A stretch of 64,000 nucleotides of DNA from Neolewinella marina. Lineage in GTDB: Bacteria > Bacteroidota > Bacteroidia > Chitinophagales > Saprospiraceae. Positions within the stretch are counted from its first letter, which is position 1. Every line of letters starts with the position of its first letter. Shown piece after piece: positions 34,023-43,892 of this stretch. The position numbers were made by a program, and so were the translations under genes. The stretch spans positions 1,054,001 through 1,118,000 of the forward strand of contig NZ_PDLO01000001.1 of assembly GCF_002631205.1 (NCBI RefSeq), read 5' to 3'. The notes under the pieces are model-generated. The model made no database searches and was not told where the DNA came from. It saw nothing but the letters and a program-made list of their open reading frames with translations.

Positions 34023-35372
34023 ATGCGTGTATTCCTGACCCTTTTCGGCCTCTTGGCCGCCACCCTGCTGAGCGCCCAGCGCGACGTGACGCTGACGGCC
34101 ACCGCCGCCGGTTGCAAGCAGCCGCCCCAGCTCTTCACCTTCACCGGGGCCGGCTTCGAACCCCTGGATACGCTGACCACGGTCGCCGCGGGAGTATACC
34201 GCACCACCCTCCAACTCGACGGGCCCCAATTCCTCTACCTGGGCAGCTCGGGGGCCGATGTGCTGCCCATCATCCTGGGCCAGGACGCCGCCGTAGAGGT
34301 TACCGGGCGTTGCGGACAGTTCCGGCAGGCGGACCTCCGGGGCAGTGCCATCAATACCGCCTACCAGGAGCTGAACGAAACCTTCGAGGCCTTCCACGAG
34401 CGCTACACTACCCTGCAGCAGGACATCGAGGTCATCCAGGACGCCCGCGTCAACCGGGAAGGGCGGGAGATGATGCGGGAACTGGACGCCGAGAAGGAGG
34501 CCCTGGTCGCCCGTTTGCAGAAGGAATACCCCTTGCTGGGGCGCATTGCCAGCCTGAATACCTACCTGAGCCATTACTCCGCCGACAGCGGCCGCTACGC
34601 CAATCCGCTGGAGCACTACGTGGACACCTACTTCCGGTTCGTGGACTTCACCGACCCCGGCTACAATGAGCTGTCGTGGACCTACGAGGCCGGCCGCAGC
34701 TTCACCAACAACCTGGTCCGGCAGTTCGACGGCCCCGCCCTGGCCCGGATCGTGCTCGATCAGACCGACCGGTGGCCGGCCGGCAGCCGCGCCCGCTTCC
34801 TGGCCCGCAGCGGAGCCCTGGCCGCCCTGCTTCCGGCCAAGCACCCCGCTACCGCCGCGGTAGCCGACCGCCTGGTCGAAGAGTACGCCACGATCTATCC
34901 CGGACCCACCGCCGTACTGCAGCGGCAGTCCGATGCCCTGCGCAGCTTCATCGTGGGGGCTACCGCGCCCGACTTCACCGGCCTCACGCCCGATGGAGAT
35001 TCCCTGCGGCTGGCCAGCCTGCGCGGACAGTACGTGCTGCTCGATTTCTGGGCCAGCTGGTGCGGACCCTGCCGCCGGGAGAACCCCAACGTGGTGCGCA
35101 TGTACAAGAAATACAAGGCCCAGGGTTTTGAGATCCTGGGCGTAAGCCTCGACGACCGCCGCGAGCGGTGGCTGCAGGCCATCGAGGCCGACGAGCTCGG
35201 CTGGCTCCACGTTTCCGACCTGAAGGGGTGGCGCAGCGACTTTGCCCAGCTGTACGGCGTGACCAGCATCCCGCAGACGGTGCTCCTCAATCCCGACGGG
35301 AAAATCGTGGCCCGCAACCTGCGGGGTGCCGAACTGGAACGAAAACTGCAAGAGATCCTCGGTGCCCGGTAG
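34023..35372 (+). CDS. TlpA-like thiol-disulfide oxidoreductase, secreted
   Basis: A 449-residue protein with a signal peptide (MRVFLTLFGLLAATLLSAQ). The N-terminal half has a DUF4369-like beta domain followed by a helical segment with many charged residues. The C-terminal ~140 residues are a thioredoxin/AhpC-TSA domain with WASWCGPCRRE (Cys347 and Cys350) and the cis-proline in SIPQTVLL. Such proteins reduce periplasmic disulfides; the specific partner is unknown. lspA follows after 33 bp. Confidence 0.88.
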   Translation: MRVFLTLFGLLAATLLSAQRDVTLTATAAGCKQPPQLFTFTGAGFEPLDTLTTVAAGVYRTTLQLDGPQFLYLGSSGADVLPIILGQDAAVEVTGRCGQFRQADLRGSAINTAYQELNETFEAFHERYTTLQQDIEVIQDARVNREGREMMRELDAEKEALVARLQKEYPLLGRIASLNTYLSHYSADSGRYANPLEHYVDTYFRFVDFTDPGYNELSWTYEAGRSFTNNLVRQFDGPALARIVLDQTDRWPAGSRARFLARSGALAALLPAKHPATAAVADRLVEEYATIYPGPTAVLQRQSDALRSFIVGATAPDFTGLTPDGDSLRLASLRGQYVLLDFWASWCGPCRRENPNVVRMYKKYKAQGFEILGVSLDDRRERWLQAIEADELGWLHVSDLKGWRSDFAQLYGVTSIPQTVLLNPDGKIVARNLRGAELERKLQEILGAR

Positions 35373-35392
35373 TCGACTAGCCGTTCAGGCGC

Positions 35393-35400
35393 TAACTTTG
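35393..35400 (+). promoter_or_regulatory. Candidate -7 box (TAACTTTG) for lspA
   Basis: An exact TAnnTTTG match 5 bp before the lspA ATG at 35406, which would imply a very short leader. No TTG at the expected -33 spacing was found, so lspA may simply be read through from the TlpA gene. Confidence 0.35.
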
Positions 35401-35405
35401 CCCCA

Positions 35406-35921
35406 ATGAAAACTTTTAAATCGCGGCTGATCGTCGTACTCGTGGTTGTAGGCGTCACCGTTGGCCTGGACCAGTGGACCAAGTACCTGGCCACCGTCCA
35501 CCTCCAGGGGGAGCCCGACCAGTTCTTCTTCAACGGCGTGCTGCGGCTCACCCACGTCCACAACACCGGCGCCTTCCTGAGCATCGGTTCCGGACTGAAC
35601 GACTTCTGGCGGCCGCTGCTGCTGAACCTCTTCCCCGCCCTGCTGCTGGTGGCCCTGCTGTACTACATCTTCAAGGAGAAGTTCCTCAACGGCTGGCAGG
35701 TCGTGGCCCTGGCCCTCATCGTCGGGGGTGGCCTCAGCAACATCGTCGATCGCCTGCTCTACGGCCACGTGGTCGACATGCTACACCTGAAGGCCTTCGG
35801 TCTGCAGACCGGCATCTTCAACGTGGCGGATATGGCCATCATGGGCGGTATGTTCATCATGCTGCCGTTCGCCCTGCGGCCGGCACCGTCGCCGGAGGAA
35901 GAGCGGGAAACCGCAGGTTAA
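35406..35921 (+). CDS. lspA: Lipoprotein signal peptidase (signal peptidase II)
   Basis: A 171-residue inner-membrane aspartyl protease that removes signal peptides from prolipoproteins. Four hydrophobic segments are visible; LDQWTKYLA and VHNTGAFLSIG are family blocks. The catalytic aspartates are Asp115 (SNIVDRL) and Asp142 (FNVADMAI). It suits an organism with as many predicted lipoproteins as this one. Its stop overlaps the convergent queG stop by 4 bp. Confidence 0.95.
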   Translation: MKTFKSRLIVVLVVVGVTVGLDQWTKYLATVHLQGEPDQFFFNGVLRLTHVHNTGAFLSIGSGLNDFWRPLLLNLFPALLLVALLYYIFKEKFLNGWQVVALALIVGGGLSNIVDRLLYGHVVDMLHLKAFGLQTGIFNVADMAIMGGMFIMLPFALRPAPSPEEERETAG

Positions 35922-36868
35922 TCCTCCACGGGGTCCGTCCCCTCCGCCAGGAAATCAATGTTGCGGCGCAGTCCGCTGAACTTGGTCCGCTTCACCGCCG
36001 ATTTCTGGAAGACCCGCCGGAAGACCTCCTCCGTCATTTCCCGCCACTCCCGCTCCCCCATGCCCGGCAGGTCGGGGTGGGGCTCGAAGGCCGGTTCCCG
36101 GTGCGGCGTACTGAAGCGGTTCCAGGGGCACACCTCCTGGCAGATGTCGCAGCCGAAGGCCCATCCCTCCATCCGGCCCCGGAATTCCTCCGGGATCGCC
36201 TCCCGCAATTCAATGGTGAGGTAGCTGATGCAGCGGCTGCCGTCGACCACGTAGCCCGCCGGACTGATGGCTTCCGTGGGGCAGGCTTCAATGCAGCGGG
36301 TGCAGGTGCCGCAGTGGTCGCGAATGCCGGTATCCGTAGCGGGCGCCAGGTCGGAGATGATTTCCGCCAGGAAGAAGTAGCTTCCGGCTTTCGGGTTCAG
36401 GAGCAGGGTATTCTTGCCCGTCCAGCCGGTGCCCGCCCGTGCCGCCCAGTCGCGCTCCAGCACCGGGGCGCTGTCTACGAAGACCCGTCCGTCGATGGGC
36501 GCACCGATCGATTCCTCGAGGCGGGCCACCAGTTCCCGCAGCTTGCCGCGCACTACCCGGTGGTAGTCTTCCCCGTAGGCGTAGCGGGCCAGCTTGGGGG
36601 CTTCCCGGCTGGGGGTATCGTCGGCGGGGAAGTAGTTGTACAGCAGGGAGACTACGGAGCGGGCTCCCGGCACCAACTTGGTGGGGTCCACCCGCTTGTC
36701 GAAGTGGTTCTCCATCCACCGCATCGTGCCGTGGTGGCCGGCGTTGAGCCAGGCCTCCAGCCGCGCCTCCTCCGGTTCCATCCGCTCCGCCCGGGCAATG
36801 CCCACGAAGCCGAAGCCCAGGTCGTAGGCGGTGGTCTTGATGAGGGTGGCGAGTTGGGTAGGGTTCAT
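35918..36868 (-). CDS. queG: Epoxyqueuosine reductase
   Basis: A 316-residue cobalamin/Fe-S enzyme that performs the final reduction step in queuosine tRNA modification. It has the N-terminal GFGFVGIARAE, an ADPr/flavin-like TGWTGKNTLLLNP-type block, and two ferredoxin-like cysteine clusters: CGTCTRCIEACPTEAI and CDICQEVCPWN. Length is slightly short but in range. A terminator hairpin sits between gldK and this gene, so it probably has its own promoter or depends on read-through. Confidence 0.93.
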   Translation of the reverse strand: MNPTQLATLIKTTAYDLGFGFVGIARAERMEPEEARLEAWLNAGHHGTMRWMENHFDKRVDPTKLVPGARSVVSLLYNYFPADDTPSREAPKLARYAYGEDYHRVVRGKLRELVARLEESIGAPIDGRVFVDSAPVLERDWAARAGTGWTGKNTLLLNPKAGSYFFLAEIISDLAPATDTGIRDHCGTCTRCIEACPTEAISPAGYVVDGSRCISYLTIELREAIPEEFRGRMEGWAFGCDICQEVCPWNRFSTPHREPAFEPHPDLPGMGEREWREMTEEVFRRVFQKSAVKRTKFSGLRRNIDFLAEGTDPVED

Positions 36869-36871
36869 GAC

Positions 36872-36909
36872 AAAAAGGAACGGCCGCCCCGGGATCGGAG
36901 CGGCCGTTC
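36872..36909 (-). terminator. Rho-independent terminator after gldK
   Basis: A 10-bp perfect stem (GAACGGCCGC with its complement, 12-nt loop) is followed on the minus strand by a T5 run. It lies 24 bp past the gldK stop and just upstream of queG. Confidence 0.8.
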
Positions 36910-36933
36910 AAAGGTATGCGCTGTAGTGGGTTC

Positions 36934-38166
36934 CTAGAAGTCGTTGATGGATCGGCCGGTGAACGACATGACGTTGCGGAAGCCGATGTAGGACTTGGTG
37001 GTGTCCTGGTATTCGTAGGTGCGGGTGCCGTTCTGCAGGTAGAAGCTGATGTCCTTCCAGCTGCCGCCACGGATCACCTTCCGCTTGTAGGAGATGGGAT
37101 CATCGTCCTTGGCGTTGTAGCGGATATCGGGGTTGAAGTCGTGGACAAAGCTGGTGGCGTTCTCCTGGAAGGCGGTGATGGTCCATTCGGCTACGTTACC
37201 GGCCATGTTGTAGAGGCCGTAGTCGTTGGGGTAGTAGGCATCCACGGGGACGGTGTAGGAGCCGCCGTCGTCGGCGTAGTTGCCGCGGCCGGGCTTGAAG
37301 TTGGCGAGCAGACAGCCCTTGCTGTTGCGGGCGTAGGGTCCACCCCAGGGATAGGGGGCGTGCTCCTTGCCACCGCGGGCGGCGTACTCAAACTCGTATT
37401 CGGTGGGCAGGCGGAATTCCTCGATGAGGGTTTCCTCGTTGTAGGTGTTCCACAGGGTGGTGCGCCAGTGGCTGAAGGCACGGGCCATGTGCCAGTCGAT
37501 GCCCACTACGGGGTAGTTGTCGTAGGCGGGGTGGCTGAAGTACACCCGGGCCATAGGCTCGTTGTAGGCGTAGGCGAAGTCGCGTACCCAGACGAGGGTG
37601 TCGGGATAGATGTTGACGGTCTTCTCGGAGATGTAGTCGGTGATGCCTTGTCCGTCGATGCCGCGGGGGCGGGCCAGCGACGCTTCGGTCCAGTCGACCT
37701 CGCTGTAGGTGTACTCGTAGAGGTTGGTGTTCACCTGCCGGCGGCCGGCGTAGGCCTCCTCGAGGTAGAGTTCGGCGAGGGTTTCGTCGGAGTAGTCGAT
37801 GGGGATCTCCCAGTCGATGTTTCCGTTTTCGTCCACGTCACCCAGGATCACGTGGGCAATGGAGTCGCGTACCCAGTCGATGAACTGCCGGTACTCGTTG
37901 TTCGAGATCTCGGTGTCGTCCATATAGAAGCCGTTGATGGTCACGGCCTTCGGGCGCTGGATGAAGGTTCCGGTGATGTCCTGGTCGCTGTTGCCTACGT
38001 GGACGAAGCCGGAGGGGACGTATACCATGCCGTAGGGTTGGACGCCCTTCCACGTGGGTCGGTTCAGGGAGCCGACCAGTTCGCCAGTTTCCCGGCTGCC
38101 ACCGCAGCTGGAAAGGGTGACGGCCAGGATCGCTACGGCCAGGATTGTTTGTAAGTGCTTTTTCAT
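36934..38166 (-). CDS. gldK: Type IX secretion / gliding lipoprotein GldK (PorK)
   Basis: A 410-residue lipoprotein (lipobox AVTLSSC|G) with a formylglycine-generating-enzyme (SUMF1-like) fold. PYGMVYVPSGFVHVGNSDQD, GFYMDDTEISNNEYRQF, WRTTLWNTYN, LPTEYEFEYAARGG, NMAGNVAEW and VIRGGSWKD mark the domain. The opening RPTWKGVQPYGMVYVPSG favours GldK over the related GldJ. GldK/PorK forms the periplasmic ring of the T9SS with PorN. The ATG at 38166 starts a proper signal peptide; the upstream frame does not. porP precedes it on the same strand, but gldL, gldM and gldN do not follow. Confidence 0.88.
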   Translation of the reverse strand: MKKHLQTILAVAILAVTLSSCGGSRETGELVGSLNRPTWKGVQPYGMVYVPSGFVHVGNSDQDITGTFIQRPKAVTINGFYMDDTEISNNEYRQFIDWVRDSIAHVILGDVDENGNIDWEIPIDYSDETLAELYLEEAYAGRRQVNTNLYEYTYSEVDWTEASLARPRGIDGQGITDYISEKTVNIYPDTLVWVRDFAYAYNEPMARVYFSHPAYDNYPVVGIDWHMARAFSHWRTTLWNTYNEETLIEEFRLPTEYEFEYAARGGKEHAPYPWGGPYARNSKGCLLANFKPGRGNYADDGGSYTVPVDAYYPNDYGLYNMAGNVAEWTITAFQENATSFVHDFNPDIRYNAKDDDPISYKRKVIRGGSWKDISFYLQNGTRTYEYQDTTKSYIGFRNVMSFTGRSINDF

Positions 38167-38314
38167 GCGCAAAACCGGAATTTTCCTCGGGCTAGAGGGG
38201 GAAGGTATGTAGGGGGGGAACGAAGGGTAAAACATGCTTAGTATCGAAAGGACAAGCTCGTATGTACATTTAACAAATGGACGTGATCTATTTGCGTCAA
38301 GCCGACAAAGCGGG

Positions 38315-39298
38315 TTATTGTTTCGTCCGGGGGTTGAAAATGATCGGCGGCGGCACCCCGGCACCGATCCGCTGGCGCAGGTTGTACTTCAGCGTGATCT
38401 CGTGGCTGCCGCTCTGTACCGACTGCAGCTCGGAGAGCGTCACGTCGAAGGCGTAGGCCAAAGATAATTTATCGCTCAGGTTCAACCCGGCCATGAGTAC
38501 AATGGCGTCCGTGGTCTGATTATTGTAACCCCGGTAAGCTGCCCCGGCAAAAATGTTCTCGTCGTAACGGGCAATCGCCCCGGCGCTGAGCTGGTGCTGC
38601 ACCCCGTCGCTGACGCCGAACAGCATGGGCATTACCTCCCAGGACCGCAGCACCTCGAAGCTGCCCCTCAGGTAGCCATGGTACTGCCGGCCCAGCACGT
38701 AATCCAGCCCCGGAAAGGAGAGGGCGCTTTCGGTAAGGTTGCGTACCGATAGTCCGCCCTCCAGCCGTTCGGCCTGGTAGTAGATGCCGGCGGCCAGGGT
38801 GAAGGTGCCGGCGCTTTCGTTGCCGCTGGGCAACAGGTCGTCGTTGTGAAGCACGAAATTGGGCTCGGAGTAGTCGCCGTCCGGGGTGCGCAGGGCGGCC
38901 CCGTCAAGACTCATCTGGTAATAGCGCCCGGACAGGCCCACCGACCAGACGGCCGTGGGAGTGACCAGTTGGTAGTTCCAGGTGGCGCCGAAACGGTTCA
39001 GGCTGCGGGCCCCGAGCTGATCGCGCTCCGCCTCCACGCCGAATCCGCTGCTGAGGAAGTACACCGGCAGGTGGGCACTGAGGCGCTGACCGCTGGGTTG
39101 CCCGTCCAGGCCCACCCACTGCGTCCGGTAGCTGCCCGTAACGCTCAGGCTGTTGTCCAGGCCGGCGTAGCCCGGATTGAACTGCACGGGGTCGAGCCAG
39201 TACAGGCTGTACTGCGCCAGTTGCTGGGCCCCGAGGTGCACCGGGGCGAGCCCGCCCAACAGCAGCATGAACACGAGGGGCAACAGGTGGCGGGTCAT
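38315..39298 (-). CDS. porP: PorP/SprF-family type IX secretion membrane protein
   Basis: A 327-residue outer-membrane protein with a signal peptide ending near HLGAQ. The N-terminal QLAQYSLYWLDPVQFNPGYAGLDNSLSVTGSYRTQWVGL is the signature of the PorP/SprF family (partner of T9SS cargo or of PorK-PorN). The rest alternates barrel strands (FGATWNYQLVTPTAVWSVGLSGRYYQM, AGAAYRGYNNQTTDAIVLMAGLNL). It sits upstream of gldK, the arrangement known from P. gingivalis porP-porK. Confidence 0.9.
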   Translation of the reverse strand: MTRHLLPLVFMLLLGGLAPVHLGAQQLAQYSLYWLDPVQFNPGYAGLDNSLSVTGSYRTQWVGLDGQPSGQRLSAHLPVYFLSSGFGVEAERDQLGARSLNRFGATWNYQLVTPTAVWSVGLSGRYYQMSLDGAALRTPDGDYSEPNFVLHNDDLLPSGNESAGTFTLAAGIYYQAERLEGGLSVRNLTESALSFPGLDYVLGRQYHGYLRGSFEVLRSWEVMPMLFGVSDGVQHQLSAGAIARYDENIFAGAAYRGYNNQTTDAIVLMAGLNLSDKLSLAYAFDVTLSELQSVQSGSHEITLKYNLRQRIGAGVPPPIIFNPRTKQ

Positions 39299-39304
39299 GG
39301 TTGG

Positions 39305-41314
39305 TCAGTTCAGTTGTTGGCGCGCGGCTTCGGCAGTAGCAACGGGCAGGTGGCAGCTGCGGTTCTCGCAGACGAAGTAGCGCAGGTCCGAAAGGTAACG
39401 ATTGCGCAGCAAGGGAAGGTCATGGGAATCCTCCTCCGATGCGACGATCAGCAGTCCGGGTCGGTATTCCGACAGGAACGGGCGGGCCGCCGCCCGCGCC
39501 CCCGGTCCGGTGACCACCAGTTCCCGCTCCGGCTGCTGCATGAGCAGGGCGGTCAGGCCCCAACCGGCGAAGCTGCTGGGGTAGCGGCTTACCGCTCCGC
39601 CGATGGCTTTCAGCATGCGTTCCGCCCGGTCGGTGTACCGCTCCGCGCCGGTGAGCCGTCCCAGTCGGTAGAGGTTGCTGGCCATCTGGGAATTGCCGCT
39701 GGGCAGGGCGTTGTCGTAGAAGTCCTGGGTGGCTACCGGCAGTTCACTGTCGGTGGGCGGCCGCAGGTAGAACATGGTCATCCGGTCGTCGGAGAAGGTG
39801 TCCAGGACGTGGTCCACCAGGGTCCGGGCGTCGGTCAGGGCGTAATCCAGGTCCAGCGTCACTTCCCCCAGGTCCAGGGCCGCCGCCGCCAGGGCGGCGT
39901 AGTCGTCCAGGAAGGCCGGGGCGCCGAGGCGTCCGCTGGTCAGGTTGCGGTACCACTGACCGTCCTTCTGGAGGTGGCGGCCGAGGTCATCGTAGAGCGT
40001 TTGCGCCAGCTTCAGGTAGCGATCGTCGCCCGTAGCGCGGTAGCACCAGCACCAGCCGGACACCAGCAGGGCGTTCCACTGCAGGAGGAGCTTGTCGTCG
40101 GCGCCGGGCGGAATGCGTTGGCGGCGGGCGTCGGCCATCAGTTTGCTGGCCGCTTTGATTTTGGCGGCGGCTACGTCGGGGGGCAGGCCGGTGACGGTGG
40201 GCAGGGACCCCGGCCGGTAGGGGATGTTGGTGTGCTCCTCCTCCCAGTTGCCTTCCCGCGTGATGCCGTAGAAGTCGGCCACCAGTTCCACGTCATCGGG
40301 GGGCAGCAGGGCTTCCAGTTCCTCGTAGTTCCAGACGTAGTACTTGCCTTCCACCCCTTCGCTGTCGGCGTCGAGGGCCGCGCGGTAGCCGCCGTCAGGC
40401 AGCGACATCTCCCGCTCCAGCCAGTCGGTGGTTTCCCCGATGGCCTGCAGGTAGCGGGGGTCGGGGGCCGCCATCTGCAGTTTGGCGAGCAGCCGCAGCA
40501 GCAGGGCGTTGTCGTAGAGCATCTTCTCGAAGTGGGGCACCCGCCAGTGGGCGTCGACGGTGTAGCGGCTGAAGCCACCTCCGATCTGATCGTAGATGCC
40601 CCCGTCCAGCATGGCGCGCATGCCGTGGCCGGCGAAGTAGACGTCCTGGTTATTTCCGGTGAGCAATCCGTTGGCAAGCAGCAGCTCCAGGGCCTGGCTC
40701 ATGGGGAATTTGGGTGCCCCGCCGAACCCGCCGCGCGCGCCGTCGTAGGCCGCCCGCAGCTGCTCCATCATGCTTTGGCTGCCGTCCTGCGGGGGCTCGA
40801 TCCTGAGCAGTCGGTCGCTGCCGGTACTGATGTTCTCCACCAGCCGCTCAGCCTGCTCCTCCAGGCTGCCGCGGTCGTTGGCGAAGGTCTGGGCGAGGTG
40901 CTGGACTACCTGGGTCCAGGAAGGTCGGTTGTACTTTGGCTCGGGGGGGTAGTAGGTGCCGGCGTAGAAGGGTCGCCCGTCGGGCAGGAGGAAAGCGTTG
41001 AGGGGCCACCCGCCTCCCCCACTGATGGCCTGGCAGGCGTCCATGTACACCTGGTCGACGTCGGGGCGCTCCTCCCGGTCCACCTTGATGCACACGAAGT
41101 GCTCGTTCATAATGCGGGCGGTTTCCTCCCGCTCAAAGCTCTCGCGCTCCATCACGTGGCACCAGTGGCAGGTCGAATATCCGATGCTGACCAGGATGGG
41201 CTTGTCTTCCCGGCGGGCGCGGGCCAGGGCTTCTTCTCCCCAGGGGTACCAGTCCACCGGGTTGTGGGCGTGCTGCAGGAGGTAGGGGCTGGTTTCGTGC
41301 TGGAGGCGATTCAT
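39305..41314 (-). CDS. Thioredoxin-domain/glycoside-hydrolase-like protein (YyaL/DUF255)
   Basis: A 669-residue protein of the YyaL/SPATA20 family. The N-terminus has a thioredoxin-like fold with STCHWCHVM (Cys49 and Cys52) after [21 protein letters not shown]; the rest is an (alpha/alpha)6-barrel-like region ([36 protein letters not shown]-type [10 protein letters not shown]). No enzymatic activity is established for the family. The ATG at 41314 is chosen because the protein begins at the conserved MNRL; 31 extra upstream codons are basic. Confidence 0.9.
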   Translation of the reverse strand: MNRLQHETSPYLLQHAHNPVDWYPWGEEALARARREDKPILVSIGYSTCHWCHVMERESFEREETARIMNEHFVCIKVDREERPDVDQVYMDACQAISGGGGWPLNAFLLPDGRPFYAGTYYPPEPKYNRPSWTQVVQHLAQTFANDRGSLEEQAERLVENISTGSDRLLRIEPPQDGSQSMMEQLRAAYDGARGGFGGAPKFPMSQALELLLANGLLTGNNQDVYFAGHGMRAMLDGGIYDQIGGGFSRYTVDAHWRVPHFEKMLYDNALLLRLLAKLQMAAPDPRYLQAIGETTDWLEREMSLPDGGYRAALDADSEGVEGKYYVWNYEELEALLPPDDVELVADFYGITREGNWEEEHTNIPYRPGSLPTVTGLPPDVAAAKIKAASKLMADARRQRIPPGADDKLLLQWNALLVSGWCWCYRATGDDRYLKLAQTLYDDLGRHLQKDGQWYRNLTSGRLGAPAFLDDYAALAAAALDLGEVTLDLDYALTDARTLVDHVLDTFSDDRMTMFYLRPPTDSELPVATQDFYDNALPSGNSQMASNLYRLGRLTGAERYTDRAERMLKAIGGAVSRYPSSFAGWGLTALLMQQPERELVVTGPGARAAARPFLSEYRPGLLIVASEEDSHDLPLLRNRYLSDLRYFVCENRSCHLPVATAEAARQQLN

Positions 41315-41369
41315 GGGCGGGTGCTTTGGGAGGTAAGGCGCGGGCGGGCGGAGGGGTTCGCCGGCGGGT

Positions 41370-42017
41370 TCAATCTCCCTGAATCTGCATCGGCGCCGGA
41401 CAGTCATCCGTAGCCTCGTTCCAGCCTTCCTCCCGGTATTTCCAGCAGCTGCCGTAGACGTTGCAGTAGCAGATGTCGACGCGGACGCGGTCCATCACCC
41501 CGCTCACGGCCGCGAATCCAGCCCGCCGCAGGTCGAACTCCAGGGTGGCCAGTACCACGTCGGCATCCACCGGCAGGACGCCGGCCTCCATGGTGTTGCT
41601 GCGGACCTGGGTGGCCGCCACTTCCGGATAGCGCTCGCGGATGGCCGCCGCCAGAGAGTCGGCGCGGACCGGCCGGTCGTCCAGCGTAAGGCGCATCTCG
41701 CTCACCAGGGCGGGCCCCACCCCACTGTTGACCACGCTCAGGGCGACCCGTACGGCGGTATCGGATCGCAGCTCAAATTGCTTGTTGGTGTTCACGTAAG
41801 GGAGGACACTGGCGGACTGCTGGGCGACCATCAGGGATTGCTGTTCCTGCAGGATGCGGGTTTCCTTCATCGCCACCAGCGTACCCACCAGGCTGATCGC
41901 CAGGGCGATGAGGGCAATGACGTCCGATCGATCGAGCTCCAGCCGTCGTTTTTTGGAGGCTGGCTGGGCCGGCGGGGGCGCGGGTTCCGCCGACGGATCA
42001 AGGTCAGAAGGTTCCAT
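41370..42017 (-). CDS. Hypothetical protein with one membrane helix
   Basis: A 215-residue protein: a Pro/Ala/Ser-rich N-terminus, a basic patch ([11 protein letters not shown]), one helix ([18 protein letters not shown]) and a soluble C-terminal region ([24 protein letters not shown] ...). I recognise no family. The ATG at 42017 is chosen since the 28 codons upstream overlap the divergent promoter region. It may be cotranscribed with the YyaL-like gene downstream (55 bp). Confidence 0.65.
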   Translation of the reverse strand: MEPSDLDPSAEPAPPPAQPASKKRRLELDRSDVIALIALAISLVGTLVAMKETRILQEQQSLMVAQQSASVLPYVNTNKQFELRSDTAVRVALSVVNSGVGPALVSEMRLTLDDRPVRADSLAAAIRERYPEVAATQVRSNTMEAGVLPVDADVVLATLEFDLRRAGFAAVSGVMDRVRVDICYCNVYGSCWKYREEGWNEATDDCPAPMQIQGD

Positions 42018-42108
42018 GCCGCAAATATATACGAACCGGCAGGGGGAGCCGGGGGGTACGTCCGCCGGGTTTATTACCTTGGCTATCGAGCCCAATTGCA
42101 CGATAAAA

Positions 42109-42492
42109 ATGGATGATCACTCCCCCGACAAAGTCTTTGACGCCTTCCGCCACAGCACCCTGGCCGGCGACGACCAATGGCATGAGATGCTGACCGAGAA
42201 AGTAACCTTCACGGGTCCCCTTTCGGTGGCCACCGGCCGGGATCAGTTCATCGAGAACCGCGCGCCGTTCTACGCCTCCGTCCGCGGTGGAGAGCTGCAC
42301 CGGCGGGTGGTCGACGGCCACACCGTCATCACCCAGGTGACGGTCCGCATCGCGGCCCCCGGCGGCGGTGAGCTGCCCCTCGACATCTGTGAATGGTACA
42401 AGATCCGCGACGGCAAGGTGGCCGCCCTCCACGTATACTACGATACCGCCGCCCTGCGCAGCCTGATGGAGGCCGAGCGGCGGCAGGCCTGA
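42109..42492 (+). CDS. NTF2/SnoaL-like protein
   Basis: A 127-residue cytosolic protein with the SnoaL/NTF2 cone fold pattern (DKVFDAFRHSTLAGDDQWHEML, VTFTGPLSVATGRDQFIENRAPFYAS, EWYKIRDGKVAALHVYYDTAAL). The ligand is unknown. The ATG at 42109 is preceded by TACCTTGG, close to the -7 box, which supports it as the start. It is divergent from the gene at 41370-42017 and 64 bp before the MgtC/DUF4010 gene. Confidence 0.82.
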   Translation: MDDHSPDKVFDAFRHSTLAGDDQWHEMLTEKVTFTGPLSVATGRDQFIENRAPFYASVRGGELHRRVVDGHTVITQVTVRIAAPGGGELPLDICEWYKIRDGKVAALHVYYDTAALRSLMEAERRQA

Positions 42493-42556
42493 TCCGGGGG
42501 GATGCCGGCCGGGTGCTGCGAACAGATCGGCCGCTTCGGGGCTTCCATTTTCCAGT

Positions 42557-43891
42557 ATGGACTACACACCCTTTGTACACCTGGCCACCTCCCTGGGACT
42601 GGGCCTGCTGGTGGGCCTGCAACGCGAACGCGCCGAGTCGGAATTGGCGGGCATCCGCACCTTCCCCCTCATCACCATCACGGGTACCGTCTGCGGCCTC
42701 TTTGCCGAGCGGCTGGATTCCATCTGGATCGTGGCCGCGGGCCTCGTGGCCGTCAGCCTGCTCGTGGTGGCCGCTAACCTCGTGCGCGGCGAAAGCCTGG
42801 AGGAGGACGATGCCGGCATCGGGCAAACCACCGAAATTGCCATCCTGCTGATGTTCCTCGTCGGGGCCTTCCTGCCCATCGGGCCCACCTCCGTGGCCGT
42901 GGCCACCGGGGCGGGCACGGCCATCCTGCTGTCGCTGAAACGCACCCTCCACCAGGTTTCCGGGAGTATGACCCGGGAGGACGTGCGCGCCATCATGCAA
43001 CTAGCGGCCATCGCCTTCATCATCATGCCGGTGCTGCCGGACGCGGACTACGGCCCCTACAGCGTGCTGAACCCCAAGGAAATCTGGACCATGGTGGTGC
43101 TCATCGTGGGCCTCAGCGTGACCGCTTACTTCATCTACAAGTGGGGCGGCAAGAGCGTGGGCACCATTGCCGGGGGCATTCTCGGCGGCCTCATTTCGAG
43201 TACGGCTACTACCGTCACCTACGCCAAGCGGACGGCGGGTACCAACGGAGCCGGCCGGCTGGCGGCCCTGGTCATCTTTATCGCCTCCACCATCTCCTTC
43301 GTCCGCGTGCTGATCGAGGTGGGCGTAGTCATCCCCGGACAAGTTGGGGTGATCGGCCCGCCCATCCTGGCCATGGTGTTCTTCATGGCGTTGATCTGTC
43401 TGGGCCTCTACCTGTTCAACAATGAGGGGGAAGAGGAGGAGCTCCCCGACCCCGACAACCCCGCCCAGCTGAAGGCCGCCCTCATCTTCGGAGCCCTCTA
43501 CGCTCTGATCATTTTCGCGGTGGCCGTGGCCAAGGACTACTTCGGGCAGGAGGGCCTCTACGTGGTATCCATCATCAGCGGCCTCACCGACGTGGACGCC
43601 ATCACCCTCAGCCTGAGTAACACGATCAAGGACGGCGGACTGACCGCCGAGCGGGGCTGGTCGCTCATCCTCATCGCGGCCCTCTCCAACATGATCTTCA
43701 AGGCGGGCATGGCCGTGGTACTGGGCTCCCGCAGCCTGGCCAAGTACATCATCGGGGCCACCGCCCTCACCCTGGCGGCCGGCGGACTGGTACTGTGGCT
43801 CTGGCCGGAAAGCTGGGTAATCGGCAACCTCGCTGAGTTGTTCGGCACCGGAGCGGAATCCGCGGAACCCGCGCCCGCCGCAACCGAATAA
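42557..43891 (+). CDS. MgtC/SapB-DUF4010 family membrane protein
   Basis: A 444-residue polytopic protein. The N-terminal ~140 residues are MgtC/SapB-like (LATSLGLGLLVGLQRERAESELAGIRTFPLITITG) and the remainder a DUF4010 domain with further helices (GGILGGLISSTATTVTYAKR, GLYVVSIISGLTDVDAITLSLSN). Function is unknown; transport or ion homeostasis is only inferred. Acidic loop EEEELPDPDN follows the middle helices. Confidence 0.88.
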   Translation: MDYTPFVHLATSLGLGLLVGLQRERAESELAGIRTFPLITITGTVCGLFAERLDSIWIVAAGLVAVSLLVVAANLVRGESLEEDDAGIGQTTEIAILLMFLVGAFLPIGPTSVAVATGAGTAILLSLKRTLHQVSGSMTREDVRAIMQLAAIAFIIMPVLPDADYGPYSVLNPKEIWTMVVLIVGLSVTAYFIYKWGGKSVGTIAGGILGGLISSTATTVTYAKRTAGTNGAGRLAALVIFIASTISFVRVLIEVGVVIPGQVGVIGPPILAMVFFMALICLGLYLFNNEGEEEELPDPDNPAQLKAALIFGALYALIIFAVAVAKDYFGQEGLYVVSIISGLTDVDAITLSLSNTIKDGGLTAERGWSLILIAALSNMIFKAGMAVVLGSRSLAKYIIGATALTLAAGGLVLWLWPESWVIGNLAELFGTGAESAEPAPAATE

Positions 43892-43892
43892 A

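Noticed and set aside
38846-41413. An 855-codon plus-strand frame
   Set aside because: It is antisense to the YyaL-like and porP genes, both of which have clear family motifs; this frame has none.
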